Numbered from the stretch's first letter, positions 1 through 13,209 are shown. The stretch is 64,000 nucleotides of DNA from Heracleum sosnowskyi (GCA_030848705.1 CM061236.1:141144574-141208573), one strand, 5' to 3'. Notes: generated by a model not told the origin, from the sequence alone. Numbers and translations are program-made.

Positions 1-470
1 TAAGATAGTACTACTAGTATTAATATGATAATACTACAAGTATTACTCTCGATAGTACTATCTAATGTATTGGTAGTACTAACCAAGAATAGTACTACTA
101 GTATATTTAGATAGTACTACTAGTATATTTAGATAGTACTACTAGTATTAATAGCTTTTAATTAACTCTAAATTAATTACCTTACTAATTAATTTACATA
201 ATAAATTAATTCTTATAGAATTAATTTAATAAATAAATTAACCAATAAAAGTAAATTAATTAAAAGAGAATTAATTAAAGTCTATTTTTTTTTGTCTCAC
301 TTTTAAAAGATGTACGCCACTTTCTTTTTATAACAAAAGTCAACCAACTTTTGTTAAGTAAAAAATGTACGCCCTTTCATAAAATGAGTTCATAGTACTA
401 CTAAATAAATTGGTAGTACTAACTAAGGATAGTACTACAAGTGTACTTTGATAGTACTACTAGTTTAGAA
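1..470. repeat. AT-rich array of AGTACTACTAGTAT-type motifs
   Basis: The motif ATAGTACTACTAGTAT or a near variant recurs at about 5-20, 50-75, 95-150 and 385-465. It contains the palindromes AGTACT and ACTAGT. Between the clusters lie TTAATTAATT-rich stretches and two lines containing ATGTACGCC (about 311 and 366). No coding frame is seen. The clustering of a short motif resembles the arrays inside the LTRs of the large retroelements further right, so this could be a decayed LTR, but no LTR ends can be defined. Confidence 0.6.
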
Positions 471-521
471 TTAATTCTAATTTAATTTATTGAATTAATT
501 AATTTAACAAATAAATTAATT

Positions 522-728
522 CTGAGTGAATTAATTTATAGATTAAATTAATTAATTTCTAGTTTAATTAATTTAAGGAATAAATTAATTCTGATGGAAT
601 TAATTTATAGTTTAAATTAATTAACTTCTAGTTTAATTAATTTAAGGAATAAATTAATTCTTGTGGAATTAATTTATAGATTAAATTAATTAACTTATAG
701 AATAAATTAAAAGAGATTTAATACTAAA
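522..728. repeat. 69-bp tandem repeat, about three copies
   Basis: Units start at 522, 591 and 660 (CTGAGTGAATTAATTTATAG, then the CTGATGG and TTGTGG variants), each running through TTAATTTAAGGAATAAATTAATT. A more degenerate copy precedes them at about 469-521. The spacing is exactly 69 bp for both steps. Nearly pure A/T, no gene. Confidence 0.75.
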
Positions 729-1095
729 TCAAAGAACCACTGAAACTGATGACAAACTTCCACTGACTGATGTTGACACTCGATGTACTGTCTGGTTCAT
801 GAGCGGCAAACTTCAATGACGGTTCTTCATCTTTTAACTTTAAGCCGTGGTCCATCTTCTTTTCCCTTTTAACAAACTTTGTAACCTGTACGCTTCCTGT
901 CACACTTCTGAAATCTCTGTCACTTTAAATAGATCCACTTTCTTGAATACTTCACTGAGGCTTGATCAAATAAATGAACTTCTTCCAGTGTAGAATTACT
1001 CCAAGTCAGTAAATGACTTTAAACTTTATTCTCTTGACTGATAAAACCTTCTGAGATTCCTGTGACATCTAATCTAATATTTACTTATTACATTC
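729..1095. other. Unassigned stretch, possibly decayed LTR
   Basis: Less AT-rich than its surroundings and without an open frame. Its composition (short CTTCTG, CTGTGAC and TTGATCA words) is like the distal part of the SIRE-type LTRs at 30.5-31.0 kb, but no alignment could be made by eye and no LTR end or polypurine tract is visible. Treated as unassigned. Confidence 0.25.
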
Positions 1096-1311
1096 TTGTT
1101 TAAGTTGAGTAAAATCCTCGAATTACAAATAGGCTATATCATATGCCTTTCATATGTTGAGAATGGTTTTTTGCAGATTCATCATGTTCAATCTTTTCTT
1201 CAGTTGGCAGACATGCTTACGAAAGTTTTAAGTCATGATCAGCTACAGTTTTTTTGTTCCAAGCTTGGACTCGTTTTGCAGCATCCAAAGCTTCTTGCAA
1301 GTCCAGCTTGA
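1096..1311 (+). pseudogene. Ty1/copia RNase H C-terminal remnant
   Basis: The last 45 or so codons read as the end of a copia RNase H domain: a QLADMLTKVL core matches the family's QLADILTKAL signature and is followed by a SKLGL segment and a stop at 1309-1311. Everything upstream (reverse transcriptase, integrase, gag) is missing, so this is a truncated 3' end. A purine-rich tract (AAGGGGG, about 1310-1317) follows at once, as expected before a 3' LTR. The listed start is only the edge of the open frame. Confidence 0.7.
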
Positions 1312-1319
1312 AGGGGGTA

Positions 1320-1546
1320 TATTGAATATTGAATGTTCTATTTTGTAAATAAATTAGAAAATATCAGTTAGTTAGTTAGTGTTAGAGACTATTTGACGGG
1401 AAAGTTAGTTACAACAAACTTGTATATATTTTCATTTTCTTCTTCTTTCTGTTCAAGTTGTAACAATCAGTTTTAGTAAATAATAGTTTTGTTCCTTTCT
1501 CTCTCTAAAGATGAAGAAATGATCTTCATCTTATCATAACTTAACA
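1320..1546 (+). mobile_element. Probable 3' LTR of the truncated copia element
   Basis: Follows the polypurine tract. It begins TGAATATTGAATG, has a TATA-like TTGTATATATTTTC near 1420, a pyrimidine-rich CTCTCTCTAAAG near 1500, and could end at CTTAACA near 1546. This is the usual layout of a short copia LTR. The right edge is a guess because no second LTR or target duplication can be seen. Confidence 0.45.
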
Positions 1547-1549
1547 CAT

Positions 1550-3277
1550 ATTATTTGACAATAATAAAGGTTCGGAGGTAAGATATGAAATCAGGCAATA
1601 TCTATATATTATAAATTTATGAATATCCCATACCTTAGGTTCAGAATCCATATTTAAGTTTGGATAATATTTTAATATATAGATTTGATTCAATGGATTA
1701 TTCATTTTAGGTTTGGTATCCATATTTAGGTTTTTATAATATCCATATACTTATTTTGACCCATATTTAATTATAGAAACTTTCTATTTTATTTTTGAAT
1801 ATCATCAATACCATAATAATACTTATGATAATTTCATTAATTAAAATATAAACTAATTTTTTAATTTTGAGTAAGCATTTAATGTAATTTATCTTAAAAT
1901 ATATGTTACATATACAACAAAATATAGATAAAAATTTGAACAAATTTATTTTAACATTTAAAGCAAAACAATTATTATATTTTTGATTTTAAATCTAAAA
2001 TTACTTAATTTATTATAATTAAATTATTTTTTTAAATACCCTATAATCTAGTTATCTTCCATTGCTAGAGAAATATCATTGAGAATCTATCGATTATCCT
2101 TTCGTAGTTAATGAGAAGGTTAAGTATTTAAGTGAGAGAGTTTTTAATATTATCAACTCACATTGGATAAGTTTATAACATTGTGAGCTCACATTGAAAA
2201 TGTCAAGATAATTTATTAAGTTTATAAGGTCATATACTCTTATCAATTGCAGTAACTAATGAATCATGATATTTTGGACATTTGATAAGATAACATATTA
2301 TCTAAATTATTATGTTTGGTTAAATTTGACCATCATTGACCTACTTTCCATCATATCGTTTTCAAAATATTTGAAACCTCTGCTACAACCATTACTCAGG
2401 TGCTTGCTTGTACATAATAAAAATAATATGTATATATATATACAAGTTAAATTATTGAAAAATATATAATTTTAATGAAATTCTAGAAGTTTAAAGTTTT
2501 AGTTCTTTTTTTAATTAAAAAGATTTAATATTACAATGATATATCTATAAATATGTTTTTTTTATCTTTTATATATGGATTAGTTAAGTATTGACTTGAA
2601 TTGGTACCTAAAATATGATAATAAATTAAAACCAATATAATTTATGAAATTATAATTGGTTGGATTTTTATCAAATAGAAAATTATTTAAAAATAAAATA
2701 AAATTATTTTCTCTATCGGTTTCGGGTTTAAATTTGAGACTGGAGTTTCGGAAGACCATCATGTTAGTAATAATTATAATCATAGTCTAAATAAATACTC
2801 GCTCCGTCTCAATTAATATTTCTTCTTTGATCTTCTGTGATTAAATTAACTCGATATTGACCGTATATTACAAAACATTCTATTATCTATATATTCTTAA
2901 AGCATGATCTCACCCGTTTAGCAATTTACCCAATGGGTAAAAAAATTTGACCAACTCATCCAAAATATACTTGGTTTTAGTTGTTTTTTTTTTACCCATG
3001 GGTTATCCATATTTTTAACCCATTTGGTAAACAAATTACCCATTTAATGACCCATTTATACTATTATAACAAACTAGCATATCTACGTTGATATCATCTT
3101 CCTTAATTTAAGCATTTTTCAAATTTGAACTTTTCTCTCAGGATAATGATAATTTCAGTTTTTTTTACTTTTATGGGACTGTGAGAAAATATTTTCAAAT
3201 CTTTCCTTGATTCAAGACTATTATTTTATTGAGTATGATTTATTATCTTCTTGCAATTGATACTATATCAATCAGTA
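1550..3277. other. AT-rich intergenic stretch
   Basis: No supportable gene. A cluster of ACCCATTT/GGGTAAAT words in both orientations lies at about 2915-3055, some 220-360 bp upstream of the 11-exon gene. It could be repeat debris or promoter sequence; nothing in the sequence decides. Confidence 0.4.
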
Positions 3278-5317
3278 ATGGATTCTTCTTCACTAAAACC
3301 ATTTCCGGAAAATGCCCAATCAGGTTTTCAATTGTTGTGTTCAGTTTTTGTTAATTTTTTTTTGACGTGTACTAATTTGATGTTGATGACATACCATTGT
3401 TAGCTTCAAAACGAAGGGTTCGTGGACAGAGTATTCAGACAATCTTAGGGAGGAGGAACTCATCGATTAATGGAGGAACAAACAATCGTGCCCCTTTGAA
3501 TGGTGTTGAAAATGTAGATCCAAACAAATCTGCCGTGACACATGAAGATATCAGTTTAGAGTCTCCTTTTTCCAAAATAGCCACAGGTAAATGGATACAT
3601 TATATCTTTCATGTGTACTGCACATTAAGATTGTCTTGCTTAGAGAATTTGAGTAATGTTAGTGGTTAATTTCAATTTTGATTTGTCATGTAATATAGTT
3701 GATTATGGATATCCAATCACAAAAACTTTAATGAGTAATAGCAGTGGATCGGCTTCTTCAACAACAGGTAATCGTCTATGACACAATGCATCTTATGATT
3801 GATGGTATAATAAACATTATGTTTGTTTCTTTTTTTTTTTTATCAGTTAAACGCAGAGTTAGAGGTCCGAATGTTAATAAAATTAAAGGTACAATGTTAC
3901 ATATGATTTACCATACTTTACGGATTATGACATATGATTTATCATACATTTTAATCCACGTGTATGATATATATCCTTGAATATGTTTGAAACAGAATCA
4001 AAAACCTTATCGAATGTATCTGGATTTCAATCAGATTCCGTTTTAATGTCATCCAATGCTATGAGATCATCAGGTAGTATTGTTTTTAGGCGTAAAATAT
4101 CTTGGTTATTACTGAGCTAATGTGATTTTCTTTTTTATTTCTTATAAAGATTCCAAGAACAGAGTTCGCGGTCCTAACATTGATAGGACACATAAGCCTA
4201 CAACCACCGAAATGGGTAGTAAAGCTGTTATTATTTTCATCATTGGGTACTTTAGTAATTTAATTGATTTTTTTTTATAATCTTTACGAATGTTACCTTT
4301 TTGTAGTGGATCGTAGAACAACTTTGGGATCATTAAATCCTAATACATTTAACCGAAGTACAATCAATTCAACATCTCAACTGACAAATATATGCGACAA
4401 AAACCTTGGAGACCATTCCATAAGTGGTACGTAGATGTATATTGTTTAAGTGTGTTGTAATCGTTTATAATTGAAATCCATTTGTTTTACAGGTAATTAT
4501 GTAATGAATGGTGTCTTCCACAACAAAGATTCTCAGGACATTAGTGTACGCACGTCTCCACATTTTATAAGTCCATCAGGTATTCATTTGTTTCGTTTTT
4601 AGTATTCTTACAATACTTTCATTTTGCATATAACCTCATTGGTATGATTGTACTCTTATGAAGTTAATTTCACAACTCCGCTAAGAAGTGCTATTATTGA
4701 TAGTAATAATGTTGGCATTGGATCATTTTCAGGTAATTTGAAAAATAATTTGACTTACTTAGCACTATAAATCTCTTGATCAAAATTGTGCAATGTGATA
4801 CTAATTTTAATTTATTTATTTTTACAGTGCCTTCTGATCGTGTTAAAATTCAACAAAGTAATACGAAATCTATAATTAGTTTTCAATTGCCCCATTCTGT
4901 TGTCCAATTTAATGCTAAGCAGTCATGCAACAAACCAGGCTCATCCCAAGAAACTAATTTCCAACATGGCAGATTTATGCAGAATTCTGAAGACAATCAG
5001 AATACATCTTCGTCTACTGTTCATAATGATACTGATAGCACATTATTCCAAAATGGTGAATCATCTTCTGGAAAAAAGAATTTGATGTCTGATTTTGAGG
5101 AAGCTGGTGAAGATTCTCATTATGAGACTGACTCAGATGTTGATGGTAAGCATCTAATATTCTACAAAATTGATTGGTGATATATATTTAATGCTTATTA
5201 ATTTGTTGCATTCATATTATAGTTGAATATCATGATTTTGTTGATGATGTTGATGATGTTGAATATCATGAATATCATATTCCAAAATTGATTGATGACT
5301 ATCAAAATTATGTATAA
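3278..5317 (+). CDS. 11-exon gene of unknown function with repeated RRVRGPN exons
   Basis: Exons: 3278-3323, 3404-3586, 3699-3767, 3847-3888, 3996-4073, 4150-4215, 4307-4426, 4493-4579, 4664-4732, 4828-5145, 5223-5317. Together they give 1173 nt, 390 aa. All ten introns are GT-AG and interrupt a codon after its first base, so each internal exon is a multiple of three. Starts MDSSSLKPFPEN. Exons 2, 4 and 6 each carry a basic motif (KRRVRGQS, KRRVRGPN, KNRVRGPN); exons 7 and 10 have weaker versions (DRRTTLGSLNPN, SDRVKIQQS). Other exons are Ser/Asn-rich. Exon 10 ends acidic, and exon 11 is Asp/His/Tyr-rich (VEYHDFVDD). No enzyme domain or transmembrane segment is visible. The RAPLNGVENV stretch and the acidic-then-EYHD end faintly recall N-termini of plant Helitron Rep/helicase proteins. 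A stranded Helitron 5' coding part is thus possible, but the match is from memory and weak. Function unknown. Confidence 0.75.
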
Positions 5318-6090
5318 AATTCATTTTTTTATAGTATATCCCGTAAATATCTATGTTATTATATTAAAGACTAAATAATGAAAGCTTTCTTATAAGTTTG
5401 ATCACTCAATCCATAATCGTTGGATCTTTCAAATTAAATTGTTGAGAAACGTTAGACATAACACTAAAATTATCACGTAGAATGATCTAAGGTTTAAATC
5501 TACCAACAACATATTAAAATTTACAGGTTTTTTTGAAAAATAAGAATTTTTTCATTTTTTTCTTGCAGACATGAGTTATTTGATAATATTTTTTATAAAG
5601 TACGATTTTTCAAAAAAGTACTATACTAATTGATTAACAAACTTTTAAAGTTTCGAATTTAATAATTTACAATGTATATAGGTTAAAAAAGTTAGGCCTA
5701 TTCTGTAGCTGAGTCTAAAATTTCAAAATACGGTATTTTTAAATATGAATATAGTCCTGCTAACAATGAAATTAGGTATCTATGAGTTCTTATAAAACAA
5801 AATCACCATTTGCGTATAATTTATTATTTAATAATAAATAATATTTAATTAGTTATGATATAAAATTTAATAAAATAGGATAAAAAATATGCACCAATTT
5901 ATAAAATTTTATCCTCGTATTATTATATTCTTTGTTGATTTGAATTTTTCTTAGATTGATTTGAATTTTTGAACATATATTTCTAAATTTAAAATAGTTA
6001 GAAAAAAGTAATTAATTTGGCATTAAAATAATGATGACGTAATAATTATTATTAGAATTTAAATACCCACTTTACTAATTTGGGCTTTAT
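5318..6090. other. AT-rich intergenic stretch
   Basis: No coding frame and no recognisable element. Presumably includes the 3' untranslated sequence of the preceding gene. Confidence 0.4.
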
Positions 6091-6093
6091 CTT

Positions 6094-7460
6094 GTGTTTG
6101 AAAAATTAGATTTTAACGATTTTACACCACACATGAAGATAACTAAATTATCTTTAATTAAAAGATGGTTTAACAATTTTTATCTAACCGGAATTGTCCA
6201 TGAAAGAGAAAAGAAAGTCACGAATTTTTTACATGGAGAATTCTATTCAGTATTTGGTATATTTGGTTTAAATTATCAAAATACACTTTTTAGAATTTAA
6301 ATATAATCCTATTATTAATAAAATACACTTTTTTCATATTTGATCTAACGATTTTCATTTATCTAGTTAAGATATAATAGTCCTTATTAGTTTGGTTGTC
6401 CAGGACCGTACGATCAAAATTTTGGATAAGATCCCTATTATCAAAACACACTTCTTAGTATTTAAATATAATCCTACCTTTAATCAAATACACATTTTAA
6501 TATAAGTATTATATTCAAAATTGTCGTTTATGAATATGAAACCCTCAATATTTTAATAATATTTTGATATTATCCTTTTTTTGTTTGTTATATGTAAAAT
6601 AATATAATTATAATTTGGATTAATCAAATTGTTATGTTCCTTCAGAAAAAAAATTGTTTAAATTTATTTATGTACAGGAGTTCTTGTAAGTCTCTGTAGG
6701 TTCACGTGTATCATTTTTAGTATGATATACATGAGCATTATATTGATAATTTTTAATATTGTAATCAATATGAATTGTTATCTTGATATTTGATTTAACA
6801 ATTATTATCTAATTGAAACTATACATAAATTCAAGAGAAAAGATATTTAAGAATTTTTACATAGAAAACTTTTAAATGATCAAAATACACTTTTTAGTAT
6901 TTAAATATAATTCTATTATTAATCAGATACACGTTTTAATATTAGGTTTAACAATTCTCATCGATCTATTTAAGATCTAACTGTAATTATTAATTTGGTC
7001 GTATAGTGATCGTACACGGACCAGATCGATTTTAATTTTTTCTTAAGTTGATTTTAATATTTTATTGAAATAAAAATAGAATTTATAAATTTAAAAGAAT
7101 TAGGAAAAAAAATTAGATTGGTGCTACAATAATTTTTTTTTTTATTAAAATTTAGATAATCACTTTACTGTTTGGGCTCTATATTGAGTTTTAGACAACA
7201 GATTTTAACGATTTTACAGCCCAAGCGAAGCTAACAAAATTATCTTTAATTTAATGATGGTTTAATAATTTTTATCTAACTGGAACTATCCATAAACTAA
7301 AGAGAAAAGATAATTACGAATTTTTACATAATGATTTCTATTCAATATAGAAAACTCATTTATAATTGGTTTAAATTATCAAAATACACCTTTTAGTATT
7401 TAAATACTATCCTATTATTAATCAAATAGAATTTTTAATATTATATCTAAAGGTCCCCAT
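6094..7460. repeat. Three diverged direct copies of an AT-rich unit
   Basis: A stretch at about 6115-6330 (TTTACACCACACATGAAG, then TCAAAATACAC and TATAATCCTATTATTAAT) returns at about 7205-7440 in the same order, with perhaps 75-80% identity by eye. A partial copy is at about 6790-6935, and the TCAAAACACAC/TATAATCCTA block also appears at about 6437-6500. A linked GGATAAGATC motif occurs near 6423 and 7536. Any open frame here is a product of the repeat. Could be a decayed non-autonomous transposon with internal duplications. Confidence 0.6.
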
Positions 7461-7818
7461 CTATTTGAATATTTATAGTTTTATAATCCAACGGATCATA
7501 TACTTTTGGTAGTACAGTGACCGACCAAAGTTTTGGATAAGATCTCCCTTACGCTTATTATATATAAGGAGTTAATATACATATTAAAATAGATTATTTA
7601 TACCTTTTAATAAAATAATTTTTATAATTATTTTCAATTATTTAATACATGAATTTTTAATCAAAGTCAATTTGACAAACAAGAGCGGAGTAGTATAGCG
7701 AAACGGAAAATTGCGTGTCCTGGTTTGTCTCCGCACAAACTCGAACAGAAGGAGCGAGAGTTATCATCAACCAATCAAAACTCAAGCTCTTACCCTTGAC
7801 TGCCTCATCACTTACTAC

Positions 7819-9892
7819 ATGATTCGACTTTCAAACCAAACGCAGCAACACTTTCATTCTTCATCTCAGACAACACCATCATCTTCATTTTGCTCTAGTT
7901 CTCCATCATCTTTCTCCATTCACAAGGTTAATATATATGTGCCTGTGTGTGTGTTTTATTCTGGTATCTCTGTGCGTCTTAAAGTGTTATGATTTTATGG
8001 TACAATGAAATATAAATGTACACTTTCTATGCATGACTTGTTTAATTAGTTATTACTTGTTTATTACAGAATCCCATTTCGAAATGTGCTGCTGCAACTT
8101 ATATATCGAAACACAAGTCATTTCTTGGAGGTCAGTTCCACAGTAGACACTTGCTTAAATTTCATCTCACCCGTCCAAGAACACAACATACACCAGGTAT
8201 TGTGCTACAGTTTTCTTATTTATGATCCTGGTTCCGTCAGTGCTTGTAGTCCCAGTTCCTTGTCTTGTTGAAGATGATAAAAACAAAGAATTTGTGTGGT
8301 TTGTATTTGTCTGCCTAATATTTGGGTATTAAAAATGTGTGTAAAGCGCTATGAATCTGTAGTAATAAAAAAACAACCCCCCCTCTGTATATAGTTGGAC
8401 AAGTATACAACCTGGTTCATAGGAATAATCAAAATGTTATTTCCATGGATTAGTGTTTTGTTAAGAGGTTTTCTTGTTTGGGTTGGAAAACTCATTCCCA
8501 TTAACCGGATAACTTATAGGAGTTTTAGGATTGGTAATACATAGCTAGATGAGACTAAAGAGATCAGGTTGTTGCAGATTATCAGGAGGTTCAGTTGCAA
8601 GCCATATCTGCACTAACCAAGGCTGTTAAACCTTATCGTGTTATCATGTTTATTACTAAACACCTCAAAGAACACGATTTGGCTTGTTTGAAGTTAACTC
8701 AGAGTCTAGGTCTACTCTCTTGTAAAGTATTGTTTTCGAGGAAATAACTTAAGAGGAAAACTAAATAACAAAAGATTGGGTGAAACCAAAAGGAAACCTC
8801 ATAATAAATGCATCATATTTCTGGGTCAAGCTCTGGAAGAAGCTCACTGAATGGCAAGCCAACTATAACTTTCAGCACAGTATATAAAATCACGTTGATT
8901 TTTTATTTTAATCATCCCAGACTTTTTCTGAAGTTAATAAATTGTGCAGATAGTACAGTTGCCCCCCCCCCCCCCCCCTCCCCGTCCCCGGGTTCCAGAT
9001 TCTGGTTGATAGTGTTTCCTGAAGTCGTAGCAGCTATAGAAAGTTTAACCAATTTCTTTATCTACTGAAAATTCTGAACTTGGGAATAATATATTCATGT
9101 GAAGGAATTGCACTTTCACCAAGCTGTGTTCTCCCATTGACTGAGGAAAATGTTGAAAAGGTACTGGATGAAGTCCGGCCTGGCTTGATGGCTGATGGAG
9201 GGAATGTTGCTCTTCATGAGATTGATGGCCTTGTTGTGGTACTAAAGCTACAAGGTGCATGTGGGTCTTGTCCAAGTTCAACCATGACACTAAAGATGGG
9301 GATTGAAACTCGTCTCCGAGATAAGATTCCAGAGATAATGGATGTGGAACAGATTCTCGACACTGAAACTGGCCTCGAGTTGAATGAAGAGAATGTTGAA
9401 AAGGTGAGAGGACTGAAATTGCCTTATACTCGTGATACAAATATGTACAACTCATACACATGAATTATATATTATGTGCACCTTTTGAATTGATTGTGCA
9501 CAAGTTCAAATGTTTCTAAAGCTCTAGCGTATGCGTTTTCTTTGAACTGCAACAAGTTCTTCATGGTTGCCAAGGCTAGTAACTACTGAACATAACTTGG
9601 ATCACTTAGAAATATGTATAACATAAGATACCAGTTGTTGCTGCAGAAGTGCAAAGTAATTCCCTCATCCATGATACTAACTAAATAAGCTTCTTAACAG
9701 ATTCTTGGTGAAATTAGACCATACCTAACTGGCACAGGCGGCGGAGTCCTAGAATTTGTGCAGATTGATGACTTCGTTGTCATAGTACGGCTCAGTGGTC
9801 CTGCAGCTGGAGTGATGACAGTTCGGGTGGCTCTTACACAGAAGCTGAGAGAAAAAATACCATCAATTGCAGCTGTGCAATTGATAGAGTAA
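7819..9892 (+). CDS. NFU: NifU-like iron-sulfur scaffold protein, plastid type
   Basis: Exons 7819-7926, 8070-8196, 9105-9403 and 9701-9892 join in frame to 241 aa, close to the 230-240 aa of plant NFU1-3. Residues 1-78 are Ser/Thr/His-rich and almost free of acidic residues, as in a chloroplast transit peptide. The first NFU domain (about 88-175) has the DGGNVALHEIDG segment and the CGSC pair, Cys131 and Cys134, which binds the Fe-S cluster between two subunits. The second domain (179-241) ends in REKIPSIAAVQLIE and lacks the cysteines, as known for plastid NFUs. These proteins assemble Fe-S clusters in plastids and pass them to targets such as photosystem I. The ATG at 7819 is the first in the frame; the frame is open further upstream without one. 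Intron 3 (8197-9104) has a run of 17 C at 8962-8978. Which of NFU1, 2 or 3 it is cannot be decided. Confidence 0.9.
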
Positions 9893-10595
9893 AAAACACA
9901 ATGTAGAGAACAACATGTAGAACTTGTATATTTACAGCTTTTAACAATGAACTCACTTGATTCCCTTGTAGAACATATATTAGAATACGAACTGAAATTG
10001 GTGAGAAATTGCTATACTGTAGTAACCTGGTTACTATCCATAACAGTATCTCTGGTTCACAAGAAAGGTTACATCAACTAATTACTTAAACAAAAACCAG
10101 TTTCCGTGACAAATAGTTCAATGGCCCTCATGCAGTACTCAAAACAAGCAAAGCATGGGAGCAGACATGCCTACAGCCTTGTATCAAAATTAATCTTCCA
10201 GGCCAGAAGCCTGCCTCAAGTCTTTTCATGATTGTGGTTTCAACTTTCAAGAAGTCCTTAGTATCTCTAATTTTACTTGAAAGTATCCACCAAAGAAAAT
10301 TAAGCATACAACAGAAGAAAATTTGTGAAAGCATGCAATAGTGATACAGAATTCTGCGCAGAAAATTTACGCATGTTAAAGAAAAAGGGCAATTAAATGA
10401 ATCCCTTTCCGAGATTTACCTAATATATATATTATATATAGGCTATTGTTGGAATTAAATAGCACAAACTGTTCCAGCTATGTCTGAGAACATTTTAATG
10501 TCTTGAAAATACTAACAGGGTCTTCAGACTCTTTCATCTTCTCAATTTATGCAACTGGCTCTTTTCCCTCTCAGTTGTTACACCTTCAGCTTTTG
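9893..10595. other. Convergent intergenic region
   Basis: Lies between the stop of NFU (+) and the stop of the H+-ATPase (-), so it holds both 3' untranslated regions. An AT-palindromic TATATATATTATATATA lies at about 10424-10440. No gene is seen. Confidence 0.5.
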
Positions 10596-13159
10596 TTACA
10601 CTGTATAATGCTGCTGAATTGTGTCAATATCCAAGCCTTTTAGCTTCACCACCGACTCAACATGTCCCTTCAGAGTGTGCAATTCTCGAAGCCTACACAA
10701 AAAATACAAAAATTATTCCAGAATACCTTTATAGACAATTTGGCTTTGTAGCTCTTATATACCACGCGAATGTGTGTTGAATATCATAATAGTACCTAGC
10801 AACTTCAGCTCGTCTCTTGGCCTGTTCAGCAATTTCAGATAGTTCCCTATAACTGTTCTTGTCATTGAATATGTTAGAATCTGCTGGTGGTTGAAGGCCA
10901 TGTAAAGTTCGCTGTGCGTGAGCCCATTGGGCTTCTCTCTCCTCTTTCCCGTAATCTTTCTTGGTGGTGAAGGCAGTCTGTGGCAAATAAAAAATTTAAA
11001 TATGTATTCTGAGATGATAGTGAACAGAAACAAGGACTTTGAACATAAGAATTTCTTAGAGTACCTTGTTCTCTAGCATGTTCTGCCAAGCTTTTCCACT
11101 CAATGCATAACGAGTGGCAAATTTCAAAATGTCAAGGGGAAAATAGGAGACAATACTATATAACCAAACGACACCAGCCCATCCCCATCCACAACCTTTT
11201 ACTCTTGCAAAACTGAAGTTTGCATACACAGCAACAATAGTTGCAATCTGAAACCAGCATTAAGTTTTTTCTTAAGACATCTTCAACTTAGATAAGATAT
11301 ATATATATTAGTCATACAACCCTTACCAGTTGTGCCACTAGAAAAGCAAAGAGTAACCAAGAACCAGGACGTTCCAAAAAGGACCAGCTGCGTGATCTAG
11401 TGACAAAGATGAGTGCCTGGCTCACAATACTCACTTGCAGATAAAGAACGGACATCATTTCACCAGGACTATCTCTGATATGTCTTACTCCAAATTTCTC
11501 CTATACCATAAGGGAAGAGAAAGTTATTGAATCATTGCAAGTATTATAACCAATAATAATATAGTTAAACATGATTATAATAATATATGTAAAAATTTAA
11601 GTTTCCTACCGGGAAGAAATTTGTGTCCTTTAGTAACCAAAAGAATATCACAGTCAACAATGCCAAATAACCTCCAAGCACAATGCCTGTAGCAAATATC
11701 TCCTTCAGCTTCCAACTATCAGGCATTGGGGAAGGCTTTACTCGATCCTTGGAGATTGTCATAATAGTACCTTGCATAATGATAGAAGATGTGCACGTCA
11801 AAATTAGTGGAAGACAGATTTTACTTGTATATAATGTCCAAGAAGTATGACCAAAATGTCTCACCATCATTCAGGATAGCAATGATCAAAACCATGAAGG
11901 GAGAAAAGTCGAATTTCCATATCAAAGCAATAAACATGAACCCAAACTACAAAATAACAAGTGAACAGAGTTAAATTATCCCATAGCCACATCTATAACC
12001 CTTGTGCTATGGTGTTCAAATTTTATCAATAACATACCACAATACGGATTGTGATGGATACTGCATAAATCTGCCAAGTAAAAACAGATAAAAGATCAGT
12101 TCAATCTAAAAAACTGTCATTTCAAATGGAAAAAGAGGAGAACAACTAACGGTGTAATTCTTCATCCTCTGGAAAATTGCTCTACTGGTTAAGACTGCAC
12201 TTATAATGACACTAAGCCCAGGTTCAGTCAGCACAATATCAGAAGCACCTCGTGCTGCATCTGTTGCATCAGCAACTGCTATTCCTATATCTGCCTTCTT
12301 TAGAGCAGGAGCATCATTGACACCATCTCCAGTCATACCACAAATGTGCTTTTTCTCCTGTAACCTCTTTACTATTTCATATTTGTGCTCTACAAATTAA
12401 AGATAATAATTTTAGTGTCAATTATTTGAAAAAACAACCAAATGATGTATACATGAGGAAGCAATCCAATAAAACATACCAGGAAACACTCCGGCAAACC
12501 CATCTGCCTTTTCAATTAATTCGTCTACAGGAAGGGAAGCAATTGATGTGTCCTTGTTTTGACCGAGTAAAGCAGCAGACGGATACATATTGGTCCCCAT
12601 ACCAAGCCTTCGGCCAGTCTCCTTTGCAATGGCAAGTTGATCACCTAGGCATTAAAAACAACTATAAGAAAGAAGTGGCACGATGTAATATTTTTTGCTA
12701 AAACTTAAGACGAACTACATTACCAGTAATCATCTTGACATTTACACCGAGATTTAGAGCCCTACGAATAGTCTCTGAACTGTCATGCCTTGGAGGATCA
12801 AACAGAGACAACAAACCAACAAACTGCCATGGTCCACCTTCGCTATCTTTTGATTTCTGAGGCACCTCCTATTTATGTTGCAGAGCAGCATCAATAGGTG
12901 CATTGTCAATTGGATGGATAAGAGAAAAAAAATTATAATTGAGGTTTACTGCAAGATAGTGGCATTACAAACCTGTCTTGCAACAGCCAACGATCTTAAT
13001 CCACGTTCTGCGAATTTATCAATAATTGCGTGAACCTTCTTTTTTAGATCTTCCTTGCAATTGCACAAGGTCAAGATCTGAAAGTACATAGGAAATAAAC
13101 TGAGTAATAATAAAATCATCTTTTTTACAGAAACATGAAGCAAAAGTTTGTTAGATATA

Positions 13160-13209
<50 letters not shown>

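Noticed and set aside
729..1095. Firm call of a fourth SIRE-type LTR
   Set aside because: Only compositional likeness; no TG/CA ends, primer site or polypurine tract.
6094..6300. 68-codon open frame
   Set aside because: Lies in a repeated block whose second copy (7205-7440) does not keep the frame.
7711..7818. Longer N-terminus for NFU
   Set aside because: The frame is open upstream but has no ATG before 7819; the extension would need a TTG start.
9045..9461. 138-codon open frame antisense to NFU exon 3
   Set aside because: Shadow of the conserved NFU domain on the other strand.
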